A stretch of DNA of 64,000 nt. Origin: Comamonadaceae bacterium (GTDB taxonomy: Bacteria; Pseudomonadota; Gammaproteobacteria; Burkholderiales; Burkholderiaceae_C). Positions 32,962 to 42,054 of the stretch are shown piece after piece. The stretch is taken from positions 1-64,000 of the forward strand of contig CANGPN010000012.1 in the NCBI GenBank assembly GCA_947456305.1, given 5' to 3'. Position 1 is the stretch's first letter; the number at the start of each line of letters is the position of its first letter. The translations under genes and the position numbers were made by a program. The notes below the pieces were generated by a model. That model was not told the DNA's origin. It searched no databases and saw only the letters and a list, made by a program, of their open reading frames with translations.

Positions 32962-33675
32962 TCATAGGGTTGTTGCCTGTTGGTGTACCCTTAAACGTCG
33001 CCACCGAAGGCGCAGCCATAAAGCGCGTATGGCTTGCATGCAAAGCCAAATGACCCAGCCGGAAAAAACCACGTCGCTTAAAAAATGCCCGCCTTGCATG
33101 ATGCGTGCAACGCCGATCAAGCTGCCTGCCGCCACGCCAGCCAAAAGCCAGGCCTGACGCCGCCGGCGTGCTCCCCACATGCCCCATGCCATCCAGACAA
33201 AGCCACCGGCTGCGTGTCCGCTGACAAACGAGCAATTGAGTTCACACAGCGGGCGGTAATGAAAGACCGGCACAAAATCCTGGTCGCCAGTGAACACATG
33301 CGTTTGGTAAGGATGAGGTCGACCGAAATGATCTTTCAGCACCCAATCCACCACAAACCCCAGGCCTATGCCCACCACCAGCAGCCAGGCGCACATGCTT
33401 CTGCGTGCACGCAAGTTCGGCCAGCCCGGCCTTATCCAGTGCAACAGCAAGGCTGACACCATCAGCAATCCCAGCCACTGGTTGATCACCGGCGTTTCGT
33501 CGTAAACCCATTTGACCCATGGTTGTGCCTGGGCCGGAAATTGCTGGTTAATCGGATCAAAAAACTTCCGCGTGACGATCAGATCAAGTTCAGGCCAGAT
33601 TAAAAAAAGTACGACACAGCACGCTAAAAGGCACCAGGCCGGCCACAAGCGATGTTTATGCGGATTCAAGCCCAT
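32962..33675 (-). CDS. PAP2-family phosphatase (lipid A/phospholipid type)
   Basis: A 237-residue membrane phosphatase with the three PAP2 motifs: KDHFGRPHP, SFVSGHAAGG and ARIMQGGHFLSDV. Several membrane helices. The N-terminal LFLIWPELDLIVTRKFFDP resembles LpxE-like or undecaprenyl/phosphatidyl phosphatases. Its start overlaps the end of another PAP2 gene by 10 bp. Confidence 0.85.
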   Translation of the reverse strand: MGLNPHKHRLWPAWCLLACCVVLFLIWPELDLIVTRKFFDPINQQFPAQAQPWVKWVYDETPVINQWLGLLMVSALLLHWIRPGWPNLRARRSMCAWLLVVGIGLGFVVDWVLKDHFGRPHPYQTHVFTGDQDFVPVFHYRPLCELNCSFVSGHAAGGFVWMAWGMWGARRRRQAWLLAGVAAGSLIGVARIMQGGHFLSDVVFSGWVIWLCMQAIRALWLRLRWRRLRVHQQATTL

Positions 33676-34475
33676 GCATGCCGCCGAATGAACAGCCAGC
33701 GGGACACGGTGCCGGCAATACCGACCGTGGCGATCAGGTCAAATGCCAGTCGCTCGGCAGATGTCACTGTGGATGCACTGAGTAAATAGACAGTCAGAAT
33801 AGCTTCGGTCAGCAGCAAACACCATTGGGCGTTTCGGGTTTGCAACTGCGGTTGCCAAGCTTGTAGCGATTCCCAGCGCCAGGCCAGCCAGGCCAAGGCC
33901 AGTCCTGCGCCAGCGCCAGCAAGCACATCAGCAGGCCAGTGAGCACCGACCATGACCCGAGACAGGGCTACCAGCGCAGCCCATAACGCCAACAACACGG
34001 CCACAGGCCGGTGGCGCGCTTTAAAGTGGTAGCTCAGAAAAATGACGGCCACGGCGGCGAACGCCGTCATGCTATGCCCCGAGGGCATGGAGTTGGCACC
34101 GGACGGGGGCTGGCCTATGCTGTTTAATAGACCTGCCGGAATCACGCCCAGAGGGCGCGGAGATGCCACCCAAGACTTTAGCAGCGGTGACAGCAGCGAA
34201 CCGAGCAGAAACACTTTCAAACTGACTGCGTTTCCGCCCGGGCTGAAACGGGTAATGACAAGCAGCCAAAGCAGGGCAGCGCCGCCCTCACCGAATTGGG
34301 TGATGAACGACCAGAAGCCGTCCCAACCCGGGGTCAGGTGGTTCAGCCACAGCATGGCTTGCAGGTTCAGCGGGGAGAAAAATAAACACAGACCGCAGAC
34401 CGAGAAAACGCCGGAACATAGCCATAGCAAAAAGGTCAGTCGGCCCTGGTCCGGGGCTGGTGTGGGCAGGAACAT
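33666..34475 (-). CDS. PAP2-family phosphatase
   Basis: A 269-residue membrane protein, started at ATG 34475 (a TTG at 34481 is also in frame). Motifs LLKSWVASPRP, SMPSGHSMTAFAAVAV and SRVMVGAHWPADVLAGAGAG are complete. It precedes and overlaps a second, only distantly similar PAP2 gene. Substrates are probably lipid phosphates in the envelope. Confidence 0.85.
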   Translation of the reverse strand: MFLPTPAPDQGRLTFLLWLCSGVFSVCGLCLFFSPLNLQAMLWLNHLTPGWDGFWSFITQFGEGGAALLWLLVITRFSPGGNAVSLKVFLLGSLLSPLLKSWVASPRPLGVIPAGLLNSIGQPPSGANSMPSGHSMTAFAAVAVIFLSYHFKARHRPVAVLLALWAALVALSRVMVGAHWPADVLAGAGAGLALAWLAWRWESLQAWQPQLQTRNAQWCLLLTEAILTVYLLSASTVTSAERLAFDLIATVGIAGTVSRWLFIRRHAWA

Positions 34476-34554
34476 CGTCAAGATTGTAAGCAGCGAGGCC
34501 TATCTGCCGGGCTGCATTGGGTATAGTTCGGCTTAACCGAGAAAGTTGTCAGCC

Positions 34555-34974
34555 ATGCCTACGTCAAAGAAGAAAATCCTCCAGCATCTGGAATCTGAAA
34601 TATTTTGCAAACTCGGTGTGTCGCCGATTCATGGTATCGGCGTGTTTGCCTTGCGGCCTATCCCTAAGGGCATCAACCCTATGAAGAGTTATTTGCGCTT
34701 CAAGGAAATTGATATCGATAAGAAGGATATTAAAAATCTGCCAAAAGGTGTAAGAAGCCAGATTGACATGTTTTGTTTTTACGATAGAAAAACAGTCAGT
34801 ATTCCCAGCATCGGGTTGAATTCATTTGATTTGGCGGTCTACCTTAACCACTCCAAGCAACCCAATTTGCGTTTCAAGAAAAACGGCGCATTGGAAAGCC
34901 TTACGCATATCGCCGAAGGTGAAGAGCTGTTTATCGATTACGACATCAGCTTCGGCGAGAAGCACTATTTCTGA
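34555..34974 (+). CDS. SET-domain protein
   Basis: A 139-residue protein made almost only of a SET fold: FCKLGVSPIHGIGVFALRPI at the N-terminus, LNSFDLAVYLNHSKQPNLRF (the NHS of SET domains) and IAEGEELFIDYDI near the end. SET proteins are lysine methyltransferases. The post-SET Cys are missing, as usual in bacteria. It ends exactly next to the convergent transferase-like gene. Confidence 0.82.
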   Translation: MPTSKKKILQHLESEIFCKLGVSPIHGIGVFALRPIPKGINPMKSYLRFKEIDIDKKDIKNLPKGVRSQIDMFCFYDRKTVSIPSIGLNSFDLAVYLNHSKQPNLRFKKNGALESLTHIAEGEELFIDYDISFGEKHYF

Positions 34975-35886
34975 TCAACCGGCCATGGCCAAAACGCTGT
35001 GCTGATCTGCGGTTTGGCGGGTCACCGGCACATGGCGGTAAATCTGGTTTAACTCATGTGGTTTGAAATCCGTGATCAGCGGTGAAGTCGGATCAGTGGC
35101 CAGAGGATGCTCTGGATCAATCAAAGCCAGCGCATAGATAGGCTCGAAATCAGTCACAAACAAGGCTTTGTAGCCGTAATCATCCACTGGGCCGAGGTTG
35201 TAATAACGCAAGCCGTTTTTCTGCGCCCAGCGGCAGGCCTGCAAACAAGCGTAAATCCCGGGAGAGCGGTTTTTATAGTCACGGTTCCATTGGCAGAAGC
35301 TGCCGTACAACTGGTTGTACTGGGGCAACAAAATAGATACATCGGTCAGTACCAGTTCGCCTTCAGGGCTGTGTACACGCAAAATCAACACATCCAGATT
35401 GCGTACGTAGTCCACAAAACCCTCGACTTCACGGTCATCAATATAGTAATTGGCGAAATGCTCACCGCCCATTTCGAACATATCGTCGACAGTCAGTTGA
35501 GCGCCGGGAATGACTTCTTCTGTATAAACAAAATTTTTATACTGCTTGTCGTATTCTCGGAATTTACGTTCGCGACGCGGCTCGGTCCAGAAGCTTTCGT
35601 CCATGGTGTTGACTAGGCCGTATTTATCGTTGATGGGAACGCCAAAGGGGCTATCAGGCGGCAAGGCATAAACCACAAAAGGACGCGGTGCAGAGTCCAG
35701 CATTTCCAGTGTCACATTGATATAAGGGCAAAGCGCGTCCCAGCGCGTGGTGTAGTAAAGAATGTCGTTGTGCTCACTTTCAACCAGCAGGTTGTCTTCA
35801 GTCCAACTCTGGTTTCCGACCTCGTGCACCTTGGGCACGGCGGAAAACTGATGTGCGGGTTTGAATTGGTAAAGCATGCCATTCAT
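34975..35886 (-). CDS. Acyl/aminoacyl-transferase-like protein (Ate1/GNAT-like fold)
   Basis: A 303-residue protein of uncertain function. Its second half (LVLTDVSILLPQYNQLYGSF and ACLQACRWAQKNGLRYYNLG, then GPVDDYGYKALFVTDFEPIY) has the look of the GNAT-like domain of arginyltransferases and related acyltransferases. No metal Cys cluster is present, unlike true Ate1. It is followed 10 bp upstream in the operon by a CxxCxxCC protein and faces a SET gene. Assignment is tentative. Confidence 0.45.
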   Translation of the reverse strand: MNGMLYQFKPAHQFSAVPKVHEVGNQSWTEDNLLVESEHNDILYYTTRWDALCPYINVTLEMLDSAPRPFVVYALPPDSPFGVPINDKYGLVNTMDESFWTEPRRERKFREYDKQYKNFVYTEEVIPGAQLTVDDMFEMGGEHFANYYIDDREVEGFVDYVRNLDVLILRVHSPEGELVLTDVSILLPQYNQLYGSFCQWNRDYKNRSPGIYACLQACRWAQKNGLRYYNLGPVDDYGYKALFVTDFEPIYALALIDPEHPLATDPTSPLITDFKPHELNQIYRHVPVTRQTADQHSVLAMAG

Positions 35887-35896
35887 GTTGTTGCCT

Positions 35897-36394
35897 TTAT
35901 GGATGTGATTTTTTTTTGAATTGTTTTGTTGTGGAATGTAACGCAGGAATCTTTTTCAAGTCGAAATATGTAACGTCAACCGCGTGGTTGGTTTGTAGAA
36001 AAACCGGATCGGTTTTTTCGAGCTTGTCTATGCTTTGCTGCATGCGTGACAGATGTCGGTAGGCATCGCTGTCGGTGTGCTTCAAGCCCAGGATGTAATC
36101 GTCCATCAAAGGACAGTCGGTGTCGAAATAAAAACTTTTGTTATTGGGGTTGTAACTTAGAGGATAGAGCGAACAGCCGAAAGGCTTTTCTTCGCCCATG
36201 TTGCAACCTTGAGGTCCGAGGTGATCGCAGCGAGTTTCTATGCAGACTGACCCGAGTTTTTTTTGTTCAACTTGGGTTAGGGTAATGTCAAGAGGCGGGT
36301 AACCCGCCTCGACGTTGCAACATCGTTGGCATTCGGCGCAGTGATCAAACAACACTCGATGACTCCCTGGTGGGTGGGTTATCTCGGTTGTCAT
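35897..36394 (-). CDS. YkgJ-type CxxCxxCC protein
   Basis: A 165-residue protein with CAECQRCCNVEAGYPPLDIT near residue 19 and later Cys in CDHLGPQGCNMGEEKPFGCS and YPLSYNPNNKSFYFDTDC. This is the YkgJ-like zinc- or iron-chelating Cys-rich family. Started at ATG 36394. First gene of a two-gene unit with the transferase-like gene. Confidence 0.78.
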   Translation of the reverse strand: MTTEITHPPGSHRVLFDHCAECQRCCNVEAGYPPLDITLTQVEQKKLGSVCIETRCDHLGPQGCNMGEEKPFGCSLYPLSYNPNNKSFYFDTDCPLMDDYILGLKHTDSDAYRHLSRMQQSIDKLEKTDPVFLQTNHAVDVTYFDLKKIPALHSTTKQFKKKSHP

Positions 36395-36575
36395 GCACCG
36401 CAAAAAAACTTAAATGTGTCATCTAGCGTGGCAAAAGGTTGAAGAATTATTAACGTTTTGTCATATTGAGTCAAGAAATGATTAATTTACTAAATTTCAC
36501 TTTTTTCGAGAATTTGTAAATCAACGACAACGCACGTTTTTTCAACAACCGGGCCTATGTACTTTGGCGACAAAC

Positions 36576-37739
36576 TTAATGTTTTGCTTCAACTGCGCTG
36601 ATTTGCACAACGTCGCCTTGGGCCACACCATCAGGCGGGTTTTCAATCACCTTATCACCGGCTTGTATACCTGTGAGGATTTCTACTTTGCTGCCATGGT
36701 CGCGCGCGATAACGATAGGCTTGAGTTCAACCTTGTTTTGAGCGTTCACAGTAGCAACAGCGATACCGGCTTTGGAGAAAATCAAAGCACTTGGAGGTAG
36801 TGTGAAACGGTCGGCTGTTGCGTCCAGATCAAAGCTGACACTGGCAAAGCCGCCAGGCAGCAATTCACCTCTTGGGTTTTCGGCTGACAGCTGCACCAGC
36901 ATGCTGCCTGAGTTGGCATTAATGGCTTGAGACATATTCAGTACGGTTGCATTGAATACTTTGCCTGGTTGGCCGGGCAATGTGAATTTGGCTTTGCTGC
37001 CTTGTCTAATGGAACCTACTTGGCTTTGCGGTACATTCACATACAGGCGAAGTCGTTTGATATCAGACACCACAAAGAGTTCAGAACCCGCACCGCCTCC
37101 GACATTGATCAACGCACCGACATCTGTGTTGCGTGCAGTGACCACGCCGTCAAAAGGCGCCGCGATGCGGGAAAAGTTTTTCAAAGCCTGTAAGCGGTTG
37201 ACATTGGCCTGAGATGCATTGACAGCTGCCAATTTGGCGTTGTAGTCGCCGACTTTTTCTTCTACCGCCTGTGAAGAGACAAAGTTGGCTGCCTCCAACG
37301 ATTTCCAGCGTTTGGCTGTATTTTCGGAAAGTGTTGCGTTAGCTTGGGTAGTAGCCAATTCGGCCTTGGCTTGCAGGATTTGCTGGTCCAGGTCCGGCGT
37401 GTCTATCTCAGCCAGCACCTGGCCTGCACGAACCGGCGTACCGATGTCGGCTTTCCAACTTTTCAGATAGCCGCTGATGCGTGCGTATATAGGCGCGCGT
37501 GAAAAAGCTTCAATGCGACCGGGCAGCGACAGCAAGCCGCCTTCGGTAGCAGGTGTGGGTGAAATCACACTCACCACGGTCAAGGCCTGCTTTTCAGTGT
37601 TGGCTTTCAATTGGGCAGCATCAGTGGAGCGAACGTGCAAGCCGTTGATCACTATGCCTGCTGCCACCAAGGCGAAAACAACGGCCGAGGTCCATAGTAA
37701 ACCGCGGGATAAAGGACGACGCGAAGATAAATCAGACAT
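36576..37739 (-). CDS. RND efflux periplasmic adaptor
   Basis: A 387-residue membrane fusion protein. One N-terminal membrane helix, then the lipoyl/coiled-coil part (IGTPVRAGQVLAEIDTPDLD, QAKAELATTQANATLSENTA) and beta-barrel domain (VNVPQSQVGSIRQGSKAKFT). Started at ATG 37739. It overlaps the stop of the RND pump gene by 8 bp and follows it, so the order pump-adaptor is the reverse of the usual one. No outer membrane factor is encoded alongside. Confidence 0.9.
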   Translation of the reverse strand: MSDLSSRRPLSRGLLWTSAVVFALVAAGIVINGLHVRSTDAAQLKANTEKQALTVVSVISPTPATEGGLLSLPGRIEAFSRAPIYARISGYLKSWKADIGTPVRAGQVLAEIDTPDLDQQILQAKAELATTQANATLSENTAKRWKSLEAANFVSSQAVEEKVGDYNAKLAAVNASQANVNRLQALKNFSRIAAPFDGVVTARNTDVGALINVGGGAGSELFVVSDIKRLRLYVNVPQSQVGSIRQGSKAKFTLPGQPGKVFNATVLNMSQAINANSGSMLVQLSAENPRGELLPGGFASVSFDLDATADRFTLPPSALIFSKAGIAVATVNAQNKVELKPIVIARDHGSKVEILTGIQAGDKVIENPPDGVAQGDVVQISAVEAKH

Positions 37740-40700
37740 GACGAACTCCAGGGGAAAGCGGTGCGGTTTTGGAAGAACGGTGACGCGAATGCACCATACT
37801 GAATAAGAGAGGAACAAGGATCAAGGTGGCCACGGTGGCGAATGTCAGACCGCCGATAACGGCTCGGCCAAGCGGAGCATTCTGCTCGCCGCCTTCACCC
37901 AAACCCAGTGACATGGGAATCATGCCAATGATCATGGCCAAAGCGGTCATTAGCACCGGCCTGAATCGCACAAAACCAGCTTCCAAAGCGGCCTCTACCG
38001 GATCGCCCAGTGCCTCCAGCCGTTCTCTGGCAAAGCTGATAACTAGCACGCTGTTGGCGGTAGCGACACCCATACACATGATGGCGCCGGTAAGCGCGGG
38101 CACAGACAAGGTGGTGCGGGTGGTGAACAACATCCAGACAATGCCTGCTACCGCCGATGGCAGCGCACTGATGATGACAAAGGGATCACGCCATGATTGA
38201 AAATTCACCACAATCAGAAAGTAAATCAAAGCGATTGCTCCGACCAGTCCCCACAGTAAGCCAGAAAAAGCTTTTTCCATAGTTCGGACCTGTCCCAGCA
38301 GCACCACTTTGCTGCCTTTGGGTAATTCTGCTTCGGTGTCAGCAATCGCTTTGCGGACTTCTGCAGCAACGCTTGCCAGATCTGTGTCTTGCGATGTTGC
38401 ATGGATTTGCACCATGTATTGAATATCGTATTGGCTGACCAAATCGTTTTTGGTCGTGCGGTTGAAGTTGGCTATCGATCCCAGCACCTGCTGACCGCTG
38501 CCTGAAATGATGGGTAAGTTGGCCAATTCGTCCAGCGAGTCAAGGTTGTATTGAGGGGTTTGCATGACGATGCTGTACGACACGCCGTTGGCAGGGTTGA
38601 GCCAGTAGGTGGGTGCAACCTGGCTGCTGCCAGCCAGATTGACCACCAGGTTATTGGTCACGTCTCTGGGTGTGATTCCCATGTCCAGCGCTTGTGAGCG
38701 GTCCATGTTGACCTCAAACACCGGGCTTCGGCCGGATTGCTGAACGCGTACATCGGCAATACCGGGGATCTGGCGTATTTTTTTCAGCAGTTTGTTGGAG
38801 TATTCAAAGTTGCCGCTGAGATTAGCGCCACGGATTTGCACATCAATCGGTGCAGGTGCACCGAAATTCAAAATCTGGCTGACGATATCGGCCGGCGGGA
38901 AATAAAAAATAGTATCTGGGAAGGCTGCTGGCAAGGTTTTGCGCAACTCACGAACGTAGTCCGCCGTTGGCACGTGTTCTTTGCGCAAGGCAATTTGTAT
39001 GTCGCCGTCCATGGTGCCAATCACACCGGTGTTGTTGTAAATCGTGTTGATCCAACTCGGCGGTAAGCCGATGTTGTCAACCAAGGTGACGATTTCATCC
39101 GCAGGTATGACTTTTTGAATTTCTTTTTCAATACGCGCAAAACGGGCTGCTGTTTCTTCGACACGGGTACCGATAGGCACGCGTACGTGTAGCAGTATCT
39201 GGCCGCCGTCGACATCCGGAAAGAAGTTGCTGCCTAGGAAAGGCACCAGCGCAAACGACGCTATGACAAAGCCCATGAAGCCTATAACGATGGGCCAGCG
39301 GGTTTGCAGGCATACACCCAGCAAATTTTTATAGCTGTCGCGGATATTTTCAAAGCCGGATTCAAAACTGCGTTGCAGCATCACGATGGGGTTGCGCGTG
39401 CGCGGGAGGCCTAAATTGCCGTGCATGTCTGTGTGCGGGGCATGCGGTTTGAGCAAGTAATTCGCCATGGTCGGCACCAGCGTGCGCGACAAAAAGAATG
39501 ACAAGGCCATGGCCAGCATCACGGCCAATGCCAATGGCACAAACAGAAAACGTGACACGCCTTCCAGAAAGAACATGGGTACAAACACAATACACACGCA
39601 CAACATAGAGACAAATGCGGGCGTCACGATTTGCGCTGCCCCGTCGAGAATAGCGTTTTCAACCGACTTGCCTTGTTCCAGGTGCCAGTTGATGCTTTCG
39701 ATGGTTACCGTGGCATCGTCCACCAGAATACCGACCGCCAGTGCCAGGCCGCCTAAAGTCATGATGTTGAGCGTTTCGCCAAGTGCATACAAACCGACGA
39801 TGGCACCCATGATGGAAAGCGGAATAGACACAGCCACAATCAGAGTCGAGCGCCAGCTGCCCAGAAACAGAAAAATCATGATGCTGGTCAAAGCCGCTGC
39901 AATCATGGCCTCGACTGCTACGCCTTTGATGGCGGCGCGAACAAACAGCGATTGATCGTTGATCGGTTGTACCGTCAAATTAGGCGGCAAGGTGGCTTTC
40001 ATGCCTTCAAGTTTGTCGCGGATGCCGTCCACAATGGACAAGGTAGATGTGGTGCCATTTTTCAGCACCGACATCAGCACCGAGCGGTTGCCGTTGACGT
40101 GAACAATATTGGTTTGCGGTGAGTTCCCGTCATGCACATTGGCCACATCGCGCACGTACACCATGGCGCCGTTGACAGACTTGACCGGCAGATCGGCCAT
40201 GTCTTTGATATTCACTGCCGCATTGTTCAGGTTGATCGAGTATTCCAGTGAGTCAATTTTTTGTGTGCCGACTGGAATGATGATGTTTTGTGTGGCCAGT
40301 GCGTTGGCCACATCTTGAGCGCTCAGACCCAGCGATTGCAGTTCGGGTAATTTCAAATCAACCTGAACCAAGCGTGTTTTGCCACCGTAGGGAAAAGGAA
40401 TCGCCGCCCCGGGTACGGTCACCAATGGAGTGCGTACCAGGTTCAATCCATAGTCAGCCAGATTCTGTTCAGACAAGCCTTTACCTGCCAGTGCCAATTG
40501 CAAAATAGGAACGGTAGACGCGTTGTAGTTGACGATCAGCGGAGGCAAAGTACCGGGTGGCATTTGTCGCAGCATGGTTTGGGAAACAGCCGTGACTTGC
40601 GCATTAGCGGTTGCAATATTGACGCCCGGGTGAAAAAAGATTTTGACAATGCCCAAGCCCGCATAGGAATTGGCTTCTAGGTGCTCGATATCGTTGACCG

Positions 40701-40926
40701 TGGTAGTCAACACGCGTTCATACAAGGTGGTCATGCGACCGGCCATTTGGTCCGGCGGCAGACCGGTGTAGGCCCAAGCCACAGCAATCACGGGGATGCG
40801 TATTTCGGGAAAGATGTCGGTAGGTGTTCTTAGCGCGGCCAGAGGGCCTAGGATCAACAGCAATAGCGCCATCACTACAAACGTATACGGGCGCTTGAGC
40901 GCCAGACCTACAACATTGAACGACAT
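37732..40926 (-). CDS. RND multidrug efflux pump permease
   Basis: A 1064-residue inner-membrane pump of the AcrB/MdtB superfamily. Twelve helices in two halves, with LILGPLAALRTPTDIFPEIR at the N-terminus, GETLNIMTLGGLALAVGILV and DDATVTIE (proton-relay Asp pair) in helix 4, and LGRAVIGGLTFATVATLILV PLLFSM near the end. The full length is normal. It is first in the operon with the adaptor. Substrates cannot be predicted; aromatic compounds are possible given the neighbouring catabolic genes. Confidence 0.92.
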   Translation of the reverse strand: MSFNVVGLALKRPYTFVVMALLLLILGPLAALRTPTDIFPEIRIPVIAVAWAYTGLPPDQMAGRMTTLYERVLTTTVNDIEHLEANSYAGLGIVKIFFHPGVNIATANAQVTAVSQTMLRQMPPGTLPPLIVNYNASTVPILQLALAGKGLSEQNLADYGLNLVRTPLVTVPGAAIPFPYGGKTRLVQVDLKLPELQSLGLSAQDVANALATQNIIIPVGTQKIDSLEYSINLNNAAVNIKDMADLPVKSVNGAMVYVRDVANVHDGNSPQTNIVHVNGNRSVLMSVLKNGTTSTLSIVDGIRDKLEGMKATLPPNLTVQPINDQSLFVRAAIKGVAVEAMIAAALTSIMIFLFLGSWRSTLIVAVSIPLSIMGAIVGLYALGETLNIMTLGGLALAVGILVDDATVTIESINWHLEQGKSVENAILDGAAQIVTPAFVSMLCVCIVFVPMFFLEGVSRFLFVPLALAVMLAMALSFFLSRTLVPTMANYLLKPHAPHTDMHGNLGLPRTRNPIVMLQRSFESGFENIRDSYKNLLGVCLQTRWPIVIGFMGFVIASFALVPFLGSNFFPDVDGGQILLHVRVPIGTRVEETAARFARIEKEIQKVIPADEIVTLVDNIGLPPSWINTIYNNTGVIGTMDGDIQIALRKEHVPTADYVRELRKTLPAAFPDTIFYFPPADIVSQILNFGAPAPIDVQIRGANLSGNFEYSNKLLKKIRQIPGIADVRVQQSGRSPVFEVNMDRSQALDMGITPRDVTNNLVVNLAGSSQVAPTYWLNPANGVSYSIVMQTPQYNLDSLDELANLPIISGSGQQVLGSIANFNRTTKNDLVSQYDIQYMVQIHATSQDTDLASVAAEVRKAIADTEAELPKGSKVVLLGQVRTMEKAFSGLLWGLVGAIALIYFLIVVNFQSWRDPFVIISALPSAVAGIVWMLFTTRTTLSVPALTGAIMCMGVATANSVLVISFARERLEALGDPVEAALEAGFVRFRPVLMTALAMIIGMIPMSLGLGEGGEQNAPLGRAVIGGLTFATVATLILVPLLFSMVHSRHRSSKTAPLSPGVRHV

Positions 40927-40993
40927 CGCTGACTTTCTTTTTTTAGCAACAAGATGTCTCGGCTTCTTGTTGGTGAAAGGATTTTTTTGATAC

Positions 40994-41006
40994 GTTGATT
41001 ATCAAC
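40994..41006. promoter_or_regulatory. Palindrome upstream of the RND pump gene
   Basis: GTTGATTATCAAC is a perfect 6-1-6 palindrome 68 bp upstream of the pump start and overlapping the paaX stop codon. It could be the operator of the pump promoter; no regulator gene is adjacent other than paaX. Confidence 0.35.
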
Positions 41007-41940
41007 ATATTCGGAAGCGATTTTGAAACAAACTCTGGCTGCGGGTCAATCCACCATCAGCGAGTTGCAATTGCTGATCTAAGTATGTCTCGCTGGGGAC
41101 AGCAAGCAATGCGTACAAGCGTGCACACACAAGCCGGGCGTTTTGTCCGGGCCACTCATTGGGCAGCAGGCTTTGCGGCAATCCGGGATCTCGCAACAGC
41201 AATCGTCTGTAGTCATGAATCAGTAACAAGCGAATTAAAAAAGCTTGTTCGTTTTGAGCATGATCTGCGCTTGTTTTTACCACTGACCATTCGTCGATCA
41301 AAGTTTCGTAAGTTTTGACAAATTGATGGTAACTGTGGGCCAGTTGCGCCAGATCCCATGACTCGGTGGCAACTTGCCGGTCAGTGGCCACAGTGTTGCT
41401 CTGCAGACTATCTCCCGTGAGTGGCCAGATATGTTTTTGCAAATGTCCCAAACCCTCGGTTTGCAACAGTTGTAAAGCGACCTGCAAATCCGCCCCGGGA
41501 TGGACAAACACCTGGCTTTGCCACTGACCGAAGCCCTGCCATGTCAGGGCTTTGCGCAAGCGCTCTTTGTCTTTAGGGGGGAGTGAAGGTGACAGCATGA
41601 GAAAGCGCCAGCGATTGTCCCAAGCGGGTGATTGCGATGCGTAAATAGCTTTGGATGCCGCTTCGATGCGGTTTATGCCGCTGGCGCTGAGTGCATAGTC
41701 GGTACGTCTGCCGTAGGCATTTGTAATCAGCCAGTCTTCTTTCACCAACCGGTAAACAGCGGTGCGTACCAGTCGTTCGTTGACGCCTAAGGGCACCAGC
41801 AACTGAATCAAACAGCCCAGCCATGCAGCGCCGCCGCGCGGGTAAATGGCGTCGCCGAACAGGGAAACAATCAGCGAGCCGGCCTGCATGCGGTCTTGGC
41901 GCCGGAATCGTTGCAGTCTTTTGTCAGTCAATGAGGTCAT
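41002..41940 (-). CDS. paaX: PaaX-family transcriptional repressor
   Basis: A 312-residue regulator. A winged-helix domain opens the protein (GSLIVSLFGDAIYPRGGAAW, VRTAVYRLVKEDWLITNAYG), followed by PaaX domains (WRFLMLSPSLPPKDKERLRK, QVFVHPGADLQVALQLL). PaaX represses phenylacetate genes and releases DNA on binding phenylacetyl-CoA. It diverges from paaA. Started at ATG 41940. It is longer at the C-terminus than the E. coli protein by little, so it appears complete. Confidence 0.92.
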   Translation of the reverse strand: MTSLTDKRLQRFRRQDRMQAGSLIVSLFGDAIYPRGGAAWLGCLIQLLVPLGVNERLVRTAVYRLVKEDWLITNAYGRRTDYALSASGINRIEAASKAIYASQSPAWDNRWRFLMLSPSLPPKDKERLRKALTWQGFGQWQSQVFVHPGADLQVALQLLQTEGLGHLQKHIWPLTGDSLQSNTVATDRQVATESWDLAQLAHSYHQFVKTYETLIDEWSVVKTSADHAQNEQAFLIRLLLIHDYRRLLLRDPGLPQSLLPNEWPGQNARLVCARLYALLAVPSETYLDQQLQLADGGLTRSQSLFQNRFRIC

Positions 41941-41980
41941 GGCTCGATTTGTCAAAGGCGAGGGCAATGATCTCATGAAA

Positions 41981-42020
41981 TGATACAAAATAAATTAATT
42001 TTTACCATTTTTATGTATCA
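41981..42020. promoter_or_regulatory. Candidate PaaX operator between paaX and paaA
   Basis: Inverted half-sites TGATACA (41981-41987) and TGTATCA (42014-42020), each followed inward by an A/T-run (TGATACAAAATAAAT and, on the other strand, TGATACATAAAAAT). They lie in the 114 bp between the divergent start codons, so one site could control both genes. PaaX boxes elsewhere also begin with a TGAT-type half-site. Confidence 0.5.
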
Positions 42021-42054
42021 GTTAAGATGTGCCTATCCGCAGCGAGGTGAACCC

